DNA of 64,000 bases from Eulemur rufifrons (Eukaryota; Chordata; Mammalia; Primates; Lemuridae): the NCBI RefSeq assembly GCF_041146395.1, contig NC_090995.1, positions 14,635,501-14,699,500 on the forward strand. Direction: 5' to 3'. Below are positions 1-12,435 of this stretch, one piece after another. The notes below the pieces were generated by a model, which made no database searches, was not told the DNA's origin, and saw only the letters and a program-made list of their open reading frames with translations. The stretch's first letter is position 1. Each line of letters starts with the position of its first letter. The translations under genes were made by a program, and so were the position numbers.

Positions 1-1014
1 TATTTAGCCTAAGCCTAAAAAAGTGTTCACTGTATGTCAGCTGTTATTATTGTTATGATTCATACAAAGTTAAATTCTCAGTAACAATAATGGTTGGAGG
101 TGGTCTTGAGAAACACAGCTTGCAGAAGTACTTGTCAAAGCAAATAAAAAACAAACGTTTGCATTTGTAGATTTCAGCAAGCCCGGTTTGATACTGAGGT
201 TACCACGGCTGTTGCTGGAATCCAGATTTAGCATCCGGGTTTTGGCTGCCAGATGATCGAAGCCGAGAGCCAATGTTGTTTAAGTGGCCCCGCATGATTC
301 CTGGGAGTGTCCGGAATGTGAGGAGACGCAGTGTGTGTTACTGTTGCAAATCTCTCTTCCTGCCAGGAATGACATTATCCGGATAGCTTGGCGCAGCCTG
401 GTCATCCCACCCTCCTGGCAGCAGGACAGCTGTGAGACAGAAACAAACAGCCTGGACCTGGCAGAACAAGCCCCCGGGGAGTGTGGGAAGCGGGTGCAGG
501 GAGCTTGTGGGGAGACGGGAACAGGGAAGAAGGCTGGGTGAGGATGTTGTTGGACAAAAACTGGAATATGGGATTCCAGTTAGAAAGACGAGATAATATT
601 TCTGAGATATCAAGTTTTTCTTGGTATTTTCGTTCCCACTGTCCCTTTTCCTAAATTAATTCTCCTCCCTCTGTTTTCTTGCTGACTGAAGCTCATTGCT
701 CTATGCCAGAGGGACAGATGACAGTGACGATCAGATGCCACCCGCCCTTCCTCCACTCTGTCCCCATGGAGACACACCCTGTCACTGAGGAAGCCCCTCT
801 GACTGTAGACGCAGGCTAGAAAAAGTCACAGGATCGGCTGAAGCTGTTTGATCACTCCAGGGACCTTCTGCTGCAGGAGAAATTTTACCAGTTAGAGCAA
901 AATAAATAGTATGAAATTTGTGCACATCTGAGCTTGAGGATGATACTCAAATATGAAACATACACATAGTCTATATATTTTTCCTCTTCTCTTGAATTTC
1001 CAGATTCTGTCTGC
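1..1014. other. Intergenic, nothing recognised
   Basis: No gene, Alu, LINE or LTR that I can name is visible. The short open frames on both strands lack any family similarity. Confidence 0.6.
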
Positions 1015-1375
1015 TATAGACGGAATGTTTGTGTCCCCCTAAAATTTCCTGTGTTGAAATCTCGACCCCCCAAGGTGAGGGTATTTGGAAAGGGGTCATG
1101 AGGGCATTCGTGAGGGTGGAGCCCTCGTGAATGAGATCAGTGCCCTTCTAGAAGAGACGAGAGGAGCTCCCTCGCCCTTTCTGCCACCTGAGAGCACGGT
1201 GGGAAGACGGCGTCTATGAACCAGGAAGTAGGTTTTCACCAGACTCTGAGCCTGCTGGTACCTTGACCTTATGCTTCCCAGCCTTCCAAGTGATAAGAAA
1301 TAAATTTGTATTGTTCGTGAGCTACTCAGTCTATGGTATTCTGTCATAGAAGCCTGCATGGACCAAGATACTATC
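1015..1375 (+). mobile_element. MLT1-like MaLR LTR
   Basis: The sequence contains the MaLR LTR phrases TTTGTGTCCCCCTAAAATTT, TGAGGGTGGAGCCCTCGTGA, GAGAGGAGCTCCCTCGCCCT, ATGAACCAGGAAGTAGG and GATAAGAAATAAATTTGT (poly-A signal), ending near a 'ggaccaagata' end. It is a solo LTR; no internal ERV sequence is seen. Confidence 0.75.
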
Positions 1376-2649
1376 CAAAGTAGAAATCGGGTAGAATACT
1401 TTAAGACAGATTCATAGTTTGTGAACGAGGAAGTTTCTTACGAGGGTTTAATTGCTGTTCTCTGTAATCCTGCCAACGTTGGTGCAACCTAGCTCCCTGC
1501 GAGAACAGCCATGACATGAAACCCCAGATCTTTCTTGCTGAACTGAGCTAAACCTCTAACTGAGGTTTAGGTGGATCTTGGTGCTCATTTGTTCAACAAA
1601 CATGTATGGAGCACCGATTACGGCTTGGTACGGAGGGTTTACTGCAGGGAGCCTGTGTGGTCTGGGGGGAGGGACTGTTTGCAAGAAGATAAGCTAAGAT
1701 TCTACGTGAAATAGTACAGCACAGTTCTCATAAGTGATTTTTGCATAAGGTCATTTAATTATAGACAAGTGGAAATTGGATAATCCGTAATTTCCTCTCT
1801 GAACCACCATTCTCGTTCCCTAAATAGCTCTGGAGAAGGCCAACACGTTGAGCACACTGGGCACGTGTGTTCTCATTGGTCGATCCGGCTTGCTCGTTCC
1901 AAGTGGAAGACCTCACCTCTCAATTACTCACTTAACATTCCAGTACATTTCGGGAACAGCTGATGGTTTTGGAAGCTGCCAAGCAGATGGATGAATAGAA
2001 ACTGACTTAGCAGATCTAGAAAAGCCGCAACCTAAGCCTACCCGTGAGAAGTGCTGAAAGCTGGAGGGTAGGTTGACAGTCTGGTGAGAAGTTCTAATGC
2101 CTCCTCATTCCCACTCTTTCCCAAGCGGAATCCTGGAAATTCACTCCTTGAACAAAAAAGGTCCTTCTCCCCTCTGGAGTTTATCAGGCACAGGTAGGAG
2201 AGAGATGGCATAATACAAGTGGGGAAAATGTGATAGTCTACATTTTAAAGTATGAGACCCTTAGAACCCCTTTCCGTGTTTAACATCCAGAGCACTGGAG
2301 GCCAAATTTATATTCCTAAGGGCAGGAGATTGTAGGATTCGTCTCCAGGGAAATACAGTCCATGAAAACAGTCTTAGGGATAGTGTGTCGGTCATGCAGA
2401 CCTTCCGGGACGGTGGGAGGAGGGTGATGCCTGTACGTGAGGCCGTGGCATGAAGGAGCAGAATCTCCATCTGTAGCATCGGGTCCTTAGGAAAAATCGG
2501 GAAACAGCACAGTAAACATGTTATTATTACAATAGAGATAATAGAAGATGCTGCTAAAGTATTTGAGAATCCATTTTCCCTCTCCTATCAAGGATTTAGA
2601 GTGGAGTAGGAAAATGATAAACGTGCATTACTTCCTACAAAATTAGAAA
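1376..2649. other. Intergenic, nothing recognised
   Basis: The sequence looks single-copy, with no coding pattern or named repeat. Confidence 0.55.
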
Positions 2650-2895
2650 ATTTTTCGATAGATTGGTAGAGCACCATGGAGTCATACATATCCGGGTTTA
2701 ATGTGTAGCTTCTCCACCTACGAGCTTTGCAACCTTGGTCATGTTGCTTAGATTTTTTTGAACTTCAATTTTTATCTTGACAAATGGAAATATATCAAGC
2801 CCACAGTTAAGCATTCAAAAATGATACCTAGGGTTATTTTAAATACTAAATGAAATAATGTATTTAAGTACATTAGAATAGTACTCAATAAAGAT
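2650..2895 (+). mobile_element. MIR SINE
   Basis: 'accatggagtcatacatatc', 'tacgagctttgcaaccttgg', 'actaaatgaaataatgtatt' and 'tagtactcaataaag' are in MIR order. Confidence 0.6.
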
Positions 2896-2984
2896 TCATA
2901 CTATTATGAAAAGACTTTTTGAAAGATAGGAAGAAAAATCAACTCAGAGTAAGGACAGGAATAAATATTTGGCTCTGGGTGCAA

Positions 2985-3056
2985 AGACACACGCACACAC
3001 ATGCGCACACACATACATACGCACACACACACACACACACACACACATGCACACGC
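2985..3056. repeat. CA-rich microsatellite
   Basis: The tract consists of CA repeats with GC and TA interruptions; the pure (CA)n part is at about 3022-3046. Reading frames through it are artefacts. Confidence 0.95.
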
Positions 3057-5755
3057 AGAGTATATAAACAGAACGGGAGGTGAGGGCAGGGTAAGCACAG
3101 AAAAGTTTCCAAGGAGCAGTAACATTTGTCCGTTGTGTTCTTTATTCATCTTAAGAGAAACAGATGAAAAGAAACAATGGCAATTCTAGTGAGAAAAAAG
3201 AGACAAATGCATTAAATTAATCTTTTGCTGACTCACCTTAATTCCTTTGTGGGACAAGGTGTCATACAAATAAATCCAAAGGATTTATTATCTACGATGT
3301 GCAAAACCTTGGCTAGGCACTAGTTTCAATTGTAAAACTACATGGCTGTTACATTTAATAGAAGTCCTCTCATTTACATGCTTTCACTTGATTTTTGTAA
3401 TTGCCCTTTAAAACACATACACTAGTCCTTTGCAGCTGGTTTTGTTAGGAGGTGAGACATGGGGAAGAGAGGTGAAAACTGTAAAAGTTGCTTCAGCATT
3501 TAGCACAGCAATGGAAGCAGACAGGCAATAATTTGGTGATAGGTAACTCTTTTTATAACTCAATGTGGGAATTTTCTATTAATTTTTGGTGAGAAGCATA
3601 CTTGCCAGATAAACTTAACTACTAATATTACCTGGTCTGCATATTCTGTCCTGTAAAAAAAAAAAAATTTTTTTCCCAGGGAGACTAAAATTGGTTAGTA
3701 GAGATACAATCAGAGCACAGTTATGAGATGATCTCAATGGCTGATGTCGTTAAATTACGGTGCCACGATATCCCCCATCGCACGCTGAGGCAGTATTTGC
3801 CAGCCCACCAAAGTGCCCTGTCAGCTGGGCAAGGCACCTTTACCCCTGGGTGTTGCCGAAATTGCCATCAGAAGTGTTTTCTGACTTCCTGCCCACCGTC
3901 TGCCCGCACTTAACTGGTCAACTATATTTCAATACAGTTGGGGAGGTTAGAGCCTTCTTTTACATTAAATCACACGCCAGGCATGTGTTCCCAATGAGTA
4001 TTACATATTTGAAGTTAAAATCTGAAAACTCAGTTTTTGCAAGGATTAAAAATGAGTCATGTGTCCATATGGTTTTCTAATATGTTTATAAGTACATTAA
4101 AAAAAAACACCCAATAATTGACTAAAATGAACTTGACTTCATTTTGATAAGAATAAAGCTAAAGACGATTAATCTATTGGATTAAACAAATATGGCGCCG
4201 GGGGCATAGGTGCCCGTGTCAGAACATAGACCACACCGCCTGTAATGCCCTTTATGATATCGTGTGTACATTTCAGACACGACCAAATCCTTTTCATCAC
4301 CACCCTGATGGTGGAAGCTTTGTTTGTCTTAGCTAGTGGAAATGTCACTTCAACAAAACCCAGAGAATTTTTAAAAAATACCCACATGCTTAGAAAGCAG
4401 AAAATAGCAAAATGTGGGAAAAAAAGTCATCTTTGCAAGGAAAGGTCAGCAGAAACATATGGATCTCAAGTGAAATTAAAATAAGGTTTCTGTGCATACT
4501 AGATGCTGTGGCAGATAGTGGGGCCACAGGCCAGACAGAAGGTGCCCCAGGCCCCAGGCTGCTTGCTTGCTTCTGCTCGGCTGAAGACTTCATCCAACAT
4601 TATTGTGGTGATAACACTTGTTATACATCCTCTGGGTCCTCAGACTCAAAATCGTCCTGCAGTAGACCTCATCCAGGAAACCTAAAGGCCAGCCATATTT
4701 CACCATCTCTTAAGTTTCAGTGATTATGAAACAGCCATCTGTACATGTCTAGAAGCATATTTTTATTTGGGTTACTATTCAGTAATGTACAGACCATCGA
4801 CTCTTCAATTCTCTAATGTGTCTATTTACAAAAAAAGATCCATAGGAAATTGTTCTGTGGTTGTATTTTTAAATTCCAATTTTATTTGGTTGAAATGCAT
4901 AGAAGAATCCATAGGAAATTGTTCTGTGGTTGTATTTTTAAATTCCTATTTTATTTAGTTGAAATGCATAGAAGAATTCATTCCTATTAAATAGGAAGAC
5001 AATAAATTATATGAGGTAATACATAACATGTTTATTGACAAATATTTGACTATCTTATCTCATCGAAAGCAAACTTCCCATGTGCTTAGCATTGGAGACC
5101 ACACGGAAGGATTCTTCGTAGGGTTCTGCTTTCCTGAAGCTTTTCATCTAAATCGTGCCTTTTTACTCTTGTGTAATATCGATATATTACCTATCAATTT
5201 GTATCTATCGGATTCGTTTATCACCAACCAGATTCCAAGGAGGGAGAGAGTGAGTTAGGTGCCATAAAAGTAGCTTTGAAATTAAGCCATGGCTGACAGT
5301 CCCTCCCAAACCTGTGATGCTACATGGTGGAAATATCTGATGCTAAACCACCTGCAACAGAAACCTTTTGCTTTTACACATTTATTCTTTGGGATTAAGG
5401 CAAATACGTGGTTACTGTTGGTCGCCGTAAGGATTGGGTAGAAGGAAATAGTAATACATTGGATATTTATGTCATACGTATATTAGTGTGCATGGATTTT
5501 TCTTAACATTTTTTTTTCTTATGAGAAAAGCTTGAAGACCTCGTTTAGAGCAAGAAATACAGGAGTGGGCGCTTTAGTGGGAGCAGGGGACGAGGTGGTG
5601 AGAGGGAGAACGGGGAGTGGAAGTGGATGTTCGTAGACAGTTGAGTATTGTTGTTCAGTGATTGACTATTTCAGTCACTTTTCTAGTAGCAAATAGTTGG
5701 AAAACATTCAAATTGGATAATTTAATTTAGAGGCTATTTATAAAGGCTGAGGCAG
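3057..5755. other. Intergenic, mostly unrecognised
   Basis: Apart from the 69-base tandem duplication at 4838-4975 and an A/T tract near 3654-3675, no named element is seen. A weak reversed MIR-like piece may lie at about 3285-3440. An open frame at 3760-4080 has no recognisable domain. Confidence 0.55.
4838..4975. repeat. Two-copy tandem duplication, 69-base unit
   Basis: Unit 1 (4838-4906) and unit 2 (4907-4975) both begin ATCCATAGGAAATTGTTCTG and differ at about two positions (CCAATT/CCTATT and TTGGTT/TTAGTT). The near identity suggests a recent event. Confidence 0.95.
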
Positions 5756-6090
5756 GGTCAGGCGCAGTGGCTCACGCCTGTGATCCTAGCACTCTGGGAG
5801 GCCGAGGCGGGAGGATCGCTCGAGGTCAGGAGTTTGAGACCAGCCTGAGCAAGAGCGAGACCACGTCTCTACTAAAAATAGAAAGAAATGATTTGGACAG
5901 CTAAAAATATATATAGAAAAAAAAATTAGCCGGGCATGGTGGTGCATGCCTGTAGTCCCAGCCACTCGGGAGGCTGAGGCAGGAGGATGGCTTGAGCCCA
6001 GGAGTTTGAGGTTGCTGTGAGCGAGGCTGACACCATGGCACTCTAGCCCGGGCAACAGAGTGAGACTCGTGTTTTTTTTTTTTTTGAGAC
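5756..6090 (+). mobile_element. Alu SINE, strepsirrhine type, inverted 3' end
   Basis: A full dimeric Alu starts with a GGCCGGGCGC-like head and has the lemur/loris-type middle (GAGCAAGAGCGAGACC; ATAGAAAGAAAT; TATATATAGAAAAA). It ends GAGTGAGACTC, but a T tract and GAGAC follow in place of the usual A tail. Similar sequences AAAGGCTGAGG (from about 5743) and AAAGGGCTGAGG (6091-6102) flank it as target-site duplication. Confidence 0.93.
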
Positions 6091-6264
6091 AAAGGGCTGA
6101 GGAAGGAATAGGTCAGGAAGGAGTAGATTCCAGAAGCAGAGGGCTGTGCAGAGAGGGCTGCCTGGTAGAGGCTGCCCTTTGCTGAGTGAGAGGACAGCCA
6201 GGCTGGGCAGACCCTGAGGACGAAGGAAGGGTTGGTGGGAGGAAGACTACACACAGCAGCCCTC

Positions 6265-6440
6265 AAAACACTTGCACTTAGATCCCTGCTCTCAAACACT
6301 CTAGCTAAGCCTTGTGCACGTCATTTGAGTCTCTCGGCCTCAGTTTTCTCACCCAAAACAGATAATAGCTTTTTCAGAAAGTAGTTTGGAGAATCAGATA
6401 CCATCATTTGTGTAAAAGATCCAAACACAGAGCTCTGGAG
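6265..6440 (+). mobile_element. MIR SINE fragment
   Basis: 'cttgtgcacgtcatttgagt' and CTCGGCCTCAGTTTTCTC with the following 'agataatagc' match the central MIR. Confidence 0.55.
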
Positions 6441-6444
6441 AGAA

Positions 6445-8744
6445 GAAAGTATAAAGAAATGTTTACTCTGAAGAGATGCGAAAGTCCAAGGCACAGGATA
6501 AGGGAAAGGGTGGCCGTATTTTTCAGAGGCGGGTCCTAAGGCAGATGCACAGAACGTTATTAATCTGCATATATATGATCACAGACAGATGTTTTAGAGA
6601 CAGGTTTCAATCTGTTATTAAATTAGCATAATTAGGAAGAGAAGGGGGGACAGAGAGGAAAAAGAAAAATACCAAAAAAAAAAAAAAATACCCCAAACTT
6701 TTCTTTGAATCATCAGAATCAAGAACATGAAATGCAGGTATAATCATGGGGTCCATCTCTCTCATACGCTGTGAATGGAACAGCTCATAGCTTTTAGGAA
6801 GGGAGCGATTGCAAATATTTTGTCGCATTTCTTCAGAAATGTATTTCATACTCATAGACATTTTTCATCTCTACTGTAAAATCTCTTATTAGACCACAAC
6901 AAGTAGACTTAAGAACAACTTGTGCCTTGTCTCCCCGGGGAACTAGCTTTCGGTTTAAATCCCCGCATATCGTTATGGATAAAGAATGTCAATCCACTTT
7001 ATCTCTCACAAGTTCCTCTTGTAAGAAAAATTACCAGTTAAAAGAGATGGTGCACGTCTTAAGCCGGCATCAGGGAAAAGAGAAATTATTTGTTTGATCT
7101 CAGGAGTTCGGTGTGGCGTTGCGATCCCATCGAACACGAACGCAGTTTAAAATTCTATGTGAAGTGCCCGTGTTTTGACTGTCAATTCAGGGTGGAAAAC
7201 CCTTTTGATAGAAGTGTCAGGGAGATGGTGAACAGTGAAGACATCACCGTGGTGAGCTGATTTTTTTTGGCTGCCACATGATTCTTCTCGTATTATATCA
7301 TGTATGAGCAAAAAAAGGCATTATTAATTCTAAGACCAGAAATTCAATGAGTATTAAACTAATCACCTCAAGGTGCATTGAATTTACCTATTATGCCCTT
7401 TACATATTGATGTCTGTGCCTACTCAGCTGCCTGGGTTTATATTCCCTGTTTGTGCCACAGAAGGGAAATCATTAAGGAATGCTTTTAAAATGCAAATGG
7501 GTCAAGGTCAGAGTTTCAAAAACAGAAGCGTGTTGGTTGAAACATGCACACTGCATTTTATTTCTCTTCATTACTTTGTTAGATTATCAATCAAAATGTG
7601 GGCTACAGTTTTTTTTTTTTTTTACAAAGTATGAAAGTCATTTTTCAGCCTTTTCTTTGTGTAATTGAGCTTAATGTGAGAGAAAAATCTTTTGGACAGA
7701 GAGGAGATGGGAATGTGATCAGTATAAGCCATACAGATTTTGTACTCTATGAAACGGAGGTGTCCCAAAATACGTGACTACAAGTAGGATCTTTGTAAAA
7801 TAAATCTCGCTCCCCAATGATTTTTTTTTTTTCCCCCATAAAGGAGAGGCCATGCTCCTTAGGGAGGGCACATTTTGAGGTCTCTTCCCAGCACTCCACC
7901 TTTAGGAAGTGTCCTTGCACAGCTAAGGTGAGGTTCTGTCTGATACATTTTCCTTACATGGCTGTGACTCTGGACTTAAGCTGCAGCCAAGGCTGGGCGC
8001 CGGACCCAAACGAGAGCAATACGACAAAATCTTATTTCCTGGAAATTTGAAATCAAGACCTGGACTTCGTCGATGAGGCTCTAGTTCCCATCCACAAGTG
8101 CCTGTATGGTCCTCTCTGTAGATTCCAGGGGACACTTTGTAGCTTCATAATGTTTGCTTTTGTCTTTACCTAGTTCACAGTGGCATCTGTTACTAAAACC
8201 GTATTTATCCCTTCCTTGGGGGACAGAGCCTAGGGATTGAGGAGAAAACGCTAGCTTAGAAGGGCATGCTTACTGTTCACTGTCACAGACTCCTGGGACG
8301 CTGTTCCAGCAATGCCATCCCCCAGGGGCTCCCTCTGCTCAGCCATCCCAGACCCCCGTCACCTGCAACTGCCCAGTCTCCGACCCTTCTCCGGGCACAG
8401 ATTCCCTGCAGATAACAGGTGGAAACACCCCTCGCCTTCCCGGTCCATGGTGTCCTCCTCCTGCTTTTACTTCTCAATTAACAATGTTGAATCAATCAGG
8501 CTTTCGTATTCCACGGCGCACAAGAGAAAAAGCAATAAAATAATACTAAATTTTATTTGTTTTGAAAATACTTTTAAGCACTGTCAGCTCCTGCTTGTCT
8601 TTGCCGTCTAATTTGTCTTGCTGCGGCAACCTCACTCCTTCTAGAAGGTCAGTTCTGCTCAAATCCCTCTGACGTTTAAAATTGACTATTGCCTCTATTT
8701 TGCCGAGACAAAAATGTTCATACGCTAAAAGATTTTTATCTAAG
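6445..8744. other. Intergenic, nothing recognised
   Basis: AT-rich sequence with short A/T tracts (6674-6688, 7611-7623, 7821-7832) and no coding or repeat pattern that I recognise. Confidence 0.55.
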
Positions 8745-8940
8745 GTAAAATTTGGCCAACGTTCTCATGAAAGGCCAGCCCCAGACCATAAAATGTTAGG
8801 CTTGTGGGCTGTATGATCTCAGCCTCGACTATTCAACTCACTATGGTAGCATCAAAGTAGCCACAGACAACATAGAGACCAGTGGGCATGGCTGTGACCA
8901 ATAAAACTTTATTGACAAAAACAGCTGGTGGACAGGATGG
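8745..8940 (-). mobile_element. hAT-type DNA transposon fossil
   Basis: The reverse complement carries the common motif TTTTTGTCAATAAAGTTTTA followed by 'ttggtcacagcca', and a far end with 'ggccaaattttacc'. This is a very diverged, non-autonomous copy with no transposase. Confidence 0.6.
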
Positions 8941-9429
8941 ATGTAAAGCCTCCTGCAGATTGAGCCTGATGTTCTTTTGGCTTTGATTTCTGGTTCATCC
9001 CTTCACCGACCCAGGACTCCACTGAAATTAAGTTTATTTCTGTGCCCTTTAGGTCCTCTGTGTGTTTACTGCTCTGTGTTTCTGTCCCCTTGGAGAGGGC
9101 CTGCGGGGGAGGGTAAGGAGGACTGTTGTTTCCCCAAAATAGATTTTCCATAAGAAGCGTCTTTACATCAACTTTAAGGGAACATGTTGTCATGCTGCTT
9201 ACAAAATATATGATGAGGATATACTGCAAAAAGCATAATAAAACACATGATCAAAACAACAATCCTAAGACTACAATACAGGTGATACTATGAGACAGGT
9301 AAGAAGGTAGCCAATGGCTTGTGCCTTTATGTGCTCTCTTTTTTACCCGTCCCACCAATAGCACCATCTGTTTGCTGCCCCACCCTCAAATGGAAGCTGG
9401 TTATGCTTTTTCTGTCTACAGAGTTTTCT

Positions 9430-9710
9430 CCCATTCATATGTGCTTATCTTAAAAGCACTGCCCATTTTTCAAGATGCAAATTAAATTCTCTGTCCTTCG
9501 TAAACCCTGATTTCTCCAACTGTGAGTAATTTCTCCCTCTACAGAATTCCTCTTGTGCTCTATCATCATTTCAATCTTGGTATTATAGTTATTTATGTAT
9601 CTTAGCTTAATAACTAGGATATCTCTTTTAATAGATGCTGTATATTCCAAAAAGCACATGACAGTGCTTTGCAGACAGTAAGCATTAAATGATGATTTGA
9701 TTAATACGTG
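9430..9710 (+). mobile_element. L2 LINE 3' fragment (probable)
   Basis: It ends with 'acagtgctttgcagacagta' and AGCATTAAATGATG, like an L2 3' end, after a diverged L2-like stretch. Confidence 0.5.
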
Positions 9711-9714
9711 TTTA

Positions 9715-10368
9715 AAATTTGTAAAAATGAGTGTCTTCAAATGAAAGCTCCCTTTATTTGATGAAGAAGTGTTAACTCTGTATAAAGATGAGGGTCAAAA
9801 GCAAACCTCTGATTCACTGATCTTTAAAAAATATCCTCAGGCACTTGTCGGTCCAGCGCTGTTGAACTGACACTGGTATTTTTGCTAGCCAAATTTGCTA
9901 CATATGAAACCCATTGGCCATTTGGGGATTGACAACTTTCCTACTGCTCCGTGCAAAGAACTTCCCAAGAAAACTGGGATAGATAATCTCTGCGCCATAT
10001 GTGCTGTTAAGATAAAGTTGGATATGCACTAATCAAGTGGTTTCCATGAGAAACACAAGGCCTCCAAAATATAAAAAATCTTTTTAATTGTAGTACTTAT
10101 GGTAGTCACTCTGAAGAGCAAAATTACATTTCAAACTTTTTTATCTTAAAAAAAGGAGTTAAATATCTGAAGCTTAAATATCTTGGAGCAGACACACTGT
10201 GGCTGTTAAAAATGTTATATAAACAAGTTAGAAACAAGCAAAAAAGAAGTTTTATCTCTTGCATGTTGCCTACAAAAATCTTTAAATTAGTACTTAGCCT
10301 CAAGAAGAGATTGGGGTTTTTTTTTTTTTCTTTTTAAAAATAATGAAGACGTGGTTATAGGGCCCTGC
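9715..10368. other. Intergenic, nothing recognised
   Basis: AT-rich; a T tract lies just before the MaLR LTR (10316-10330). Confidence 0.55.
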
Positions 10369-10832
10369 TATGGTTTAAATATGTTTTGTTTGTCTCCATC
10401 AAAACTCACGTTGAAATTTGATCCCCGGTGTGGTGCTGTTGGGGGTAGAGCCTGGTGGGAGGTGTTGGGTCGTGGTTGTGCATCCATTAAGAATGGTTCC
10501 CTGCTGTCCTCCTGGTAGTGAGTGAGTTCTTGCTCTGGGGAGACTGGGTTGGTTAGGGGTGGGGATGGATTAGTGTCCCGGAGAATGGGTGGTTGTAAGG
10601 CCAGGACACCCTCAGGTTTAGCCCCTCCTTGTTTATGCCCACTTCCCCTTTTATCGTCTTTGCCATATTTTGACAGCACAAAAACCCTCACCAGAAACCA
10701 AGCAGATGTCGGGGCCACGTTTCTTGTATAGCCTGTGGACGTGCAGACCATGAACAAAATAAACCTTTGTCTTTACCAATTACCCAGCCTCAGGTGTTCC
10801 TTCACAGCAACATAAAACTGACTAAGATACTT
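10369..10832 (+). mobile_element. MLT1A/MST-like MaLR LTR
   Basis: It begins TGCTATGGTTTAAATATG and contains the phrases GAGCCTGGTGGGAGGTGTTG, GTAGTGAGTGAGTTCTTGCT, CTTGTATAGCCTGTGGACG, AATAAACCTTTGTCTTTACC and CCCAGCCTCAGGTGTTCC, and it ends CTGACTAAGATA. These are in the order of a MaLR LTR. It is solo and has no coding region. Confidence 0.8.
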
Positions 10833-11044
10833 GGTCCTCGCCCATGGCAGATTGCAGGCATGGGAACAAGGATAGCCAACCCAGAATTCCCTAGCTGAAT
10901 GCATCGGCTGAAACCGTCTTCATTTAGTACCATGTACAGGGTAACTCGGTCTTTTTTATTTGTTGTGGGTTTTTTTTTGTTTTTTTGTTTTTTTTTTTTT
11001 TTAGGAAGGTGATAGATAAGGAGGAATTAGGATTGAAAACTGTT

Positions 11045-11180
11045 ATTTTTTTTAATTGATAGAGAATAGTAAATATTTAGAGGGATTTTGGTACATGCAT
11101 ACAATGTGTATAATCAAATCAGGGCAATTGGAATATCCATCACCTCAAACATTTATCATTTCTTTTGAATACTGTTAATT
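11045..11180. mobile_element. L1 (L1MA-like) 3' fragment
   Basis: The stretch containing GTACATGCATACAATGTGTA, ATCAAATCAGGGCAATTGG and ATATCCATCACCTCAAACAT matches a well-known L1MA-type 3' region. Only this piece is recognisable. Confidence 0.65.
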
Positions 11181-11184
11181 TTGA

Positions 11185-12062
11185 ATACGCTCAGTATCAC
11201 AAACCAGCTGGTTGAAAGCTGAAAGCATGCTTGTCACAATGTGTATAAAAACACCTTCAAAGCTATAAATTGTTATCCAAATTTGATTCCATTTTTATTT
11301 TCCAAGTTTTATATGATCATAACAGATAATAAAATAAATAGTACTATTATAATTTAAATTCTTCTAAGTTATTCTCTATTGTAACCTCTTGGAAGTAGGT
11401 ATAAATATGCAATTTATTTGCTTAATCTGGGAGTGATTGAAAGATAACTTACATCCTTCGCTATTTTAATCAGTCCTAGCTGTAACTTGTTTTGTCTCCT
11501 TTCTAAGCTGTCTGAGTCTATCTATAATCAATCTTATTCTTTGAATTTTCTTATTTGAAATCCCTACTTCTGTGTTCTGTGTTTAGGTAGCTAAAAATAT
11601 TTTTACTGTTCTTGCAAAATTCTCCAAGTATATTGGGCCTCCTCCTTCTCCTCCTCCTTTTTCTTTTCAACAAAAAGAAATGCATTCACCAACATATTTA
11701 CCAAGGAGAGGAATATACCAGATGAATGCAGTGGATGATCTAAAAATTCATAACTTCTTATTTCTTTTCTTTCATTTATAGCTTTTAACTCATTGTAATG
11801 ATTTTTTGGAATTAGCAAAATGATTAACTTAACGTTGATAGAGATTATAGAAGGATAGAACTTTTCAATATCTTTGGAAACAGAATCTACTCTAGCTACT
11901 TTAATGAAAGAAATGCATGAAGAGGGATAAATAACTCAGAGTCATTTAGATTGCTGATACTTTTTTATGCACCTTCTAAATTGTTGCATGTTATCAATAA
12001 CTTGTTTATTTTTATTGTTGAATATATAGTATGGATACAGCACAGTTTAATCATTTACCCAC
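11185..12062. other. Intergenic, nothing recognised
   Basis: AT-rich sequence between the L1MA-like piece and a MaLR LTR. It may contain further worn LINE sequence that I cannot place. Confidence 0.5.
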
Positions 12063-12435
12063 TGCTGTGGTTTGAATGTGTGTGCCCCTCCGAAATTCAT
12101 ATGTTGGAACTTAAACCTTAAGGTGAGGGTATTAAGAGATGGGGCCTTGGGGAGGTGATGAGGTCTTGAGGGCTCTTTCCTCGTGAGAGGGATCAGGGCC
12201 TCACGAAAGGGCTCGGGGAAGCAACGTCAGCCCCTTCTGCCTTATGCCGTGTTGGGTTTGCAGCAAGACGTTAGGTGCCGTCTTTGAATCGGAGAACCTT
12301 CCCTAGACGCTGATTCTGCCCGTGCTTTGATCTTGGACTTCCTCATTTCCAGAACTTGAGGAATTCATTTATGTTCTTTATAAATTGCCCAGATAGGTAT
12401 TTTGTGACAGCAGCCCCAACGAACTGAGACACCGG
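12063..12435 (+). mobile_element. MLT1-like MaLR LTR
   Basis: It begins TGCTGTGGTTTGAATGTG and contains GAAATTCATATGTTGGAACT, GATGGGGCCTTGGGGAGGTG, GATCTTGGACTTCC and TCCAGAACTTGAGGAATTC, and ends with GAACTGAGACACC. It is the third MaLR LTR in the intergenic half and belongs to the same broad family as the one at 1015. Confidence 0.75.

Noticed and set aside
3001..3189. Open frames with His-Thr or Cys-Val repeats
   Set aside because: They are translations of a CA/TG microsatellite. The same holds for the tracts at 18181, 20479 and 29577.
3760..4080. A 106-codon + strand frame in intergenic DNA
   Set aside because: No family similarity, no splice or promoter context, and length within chance expectation.
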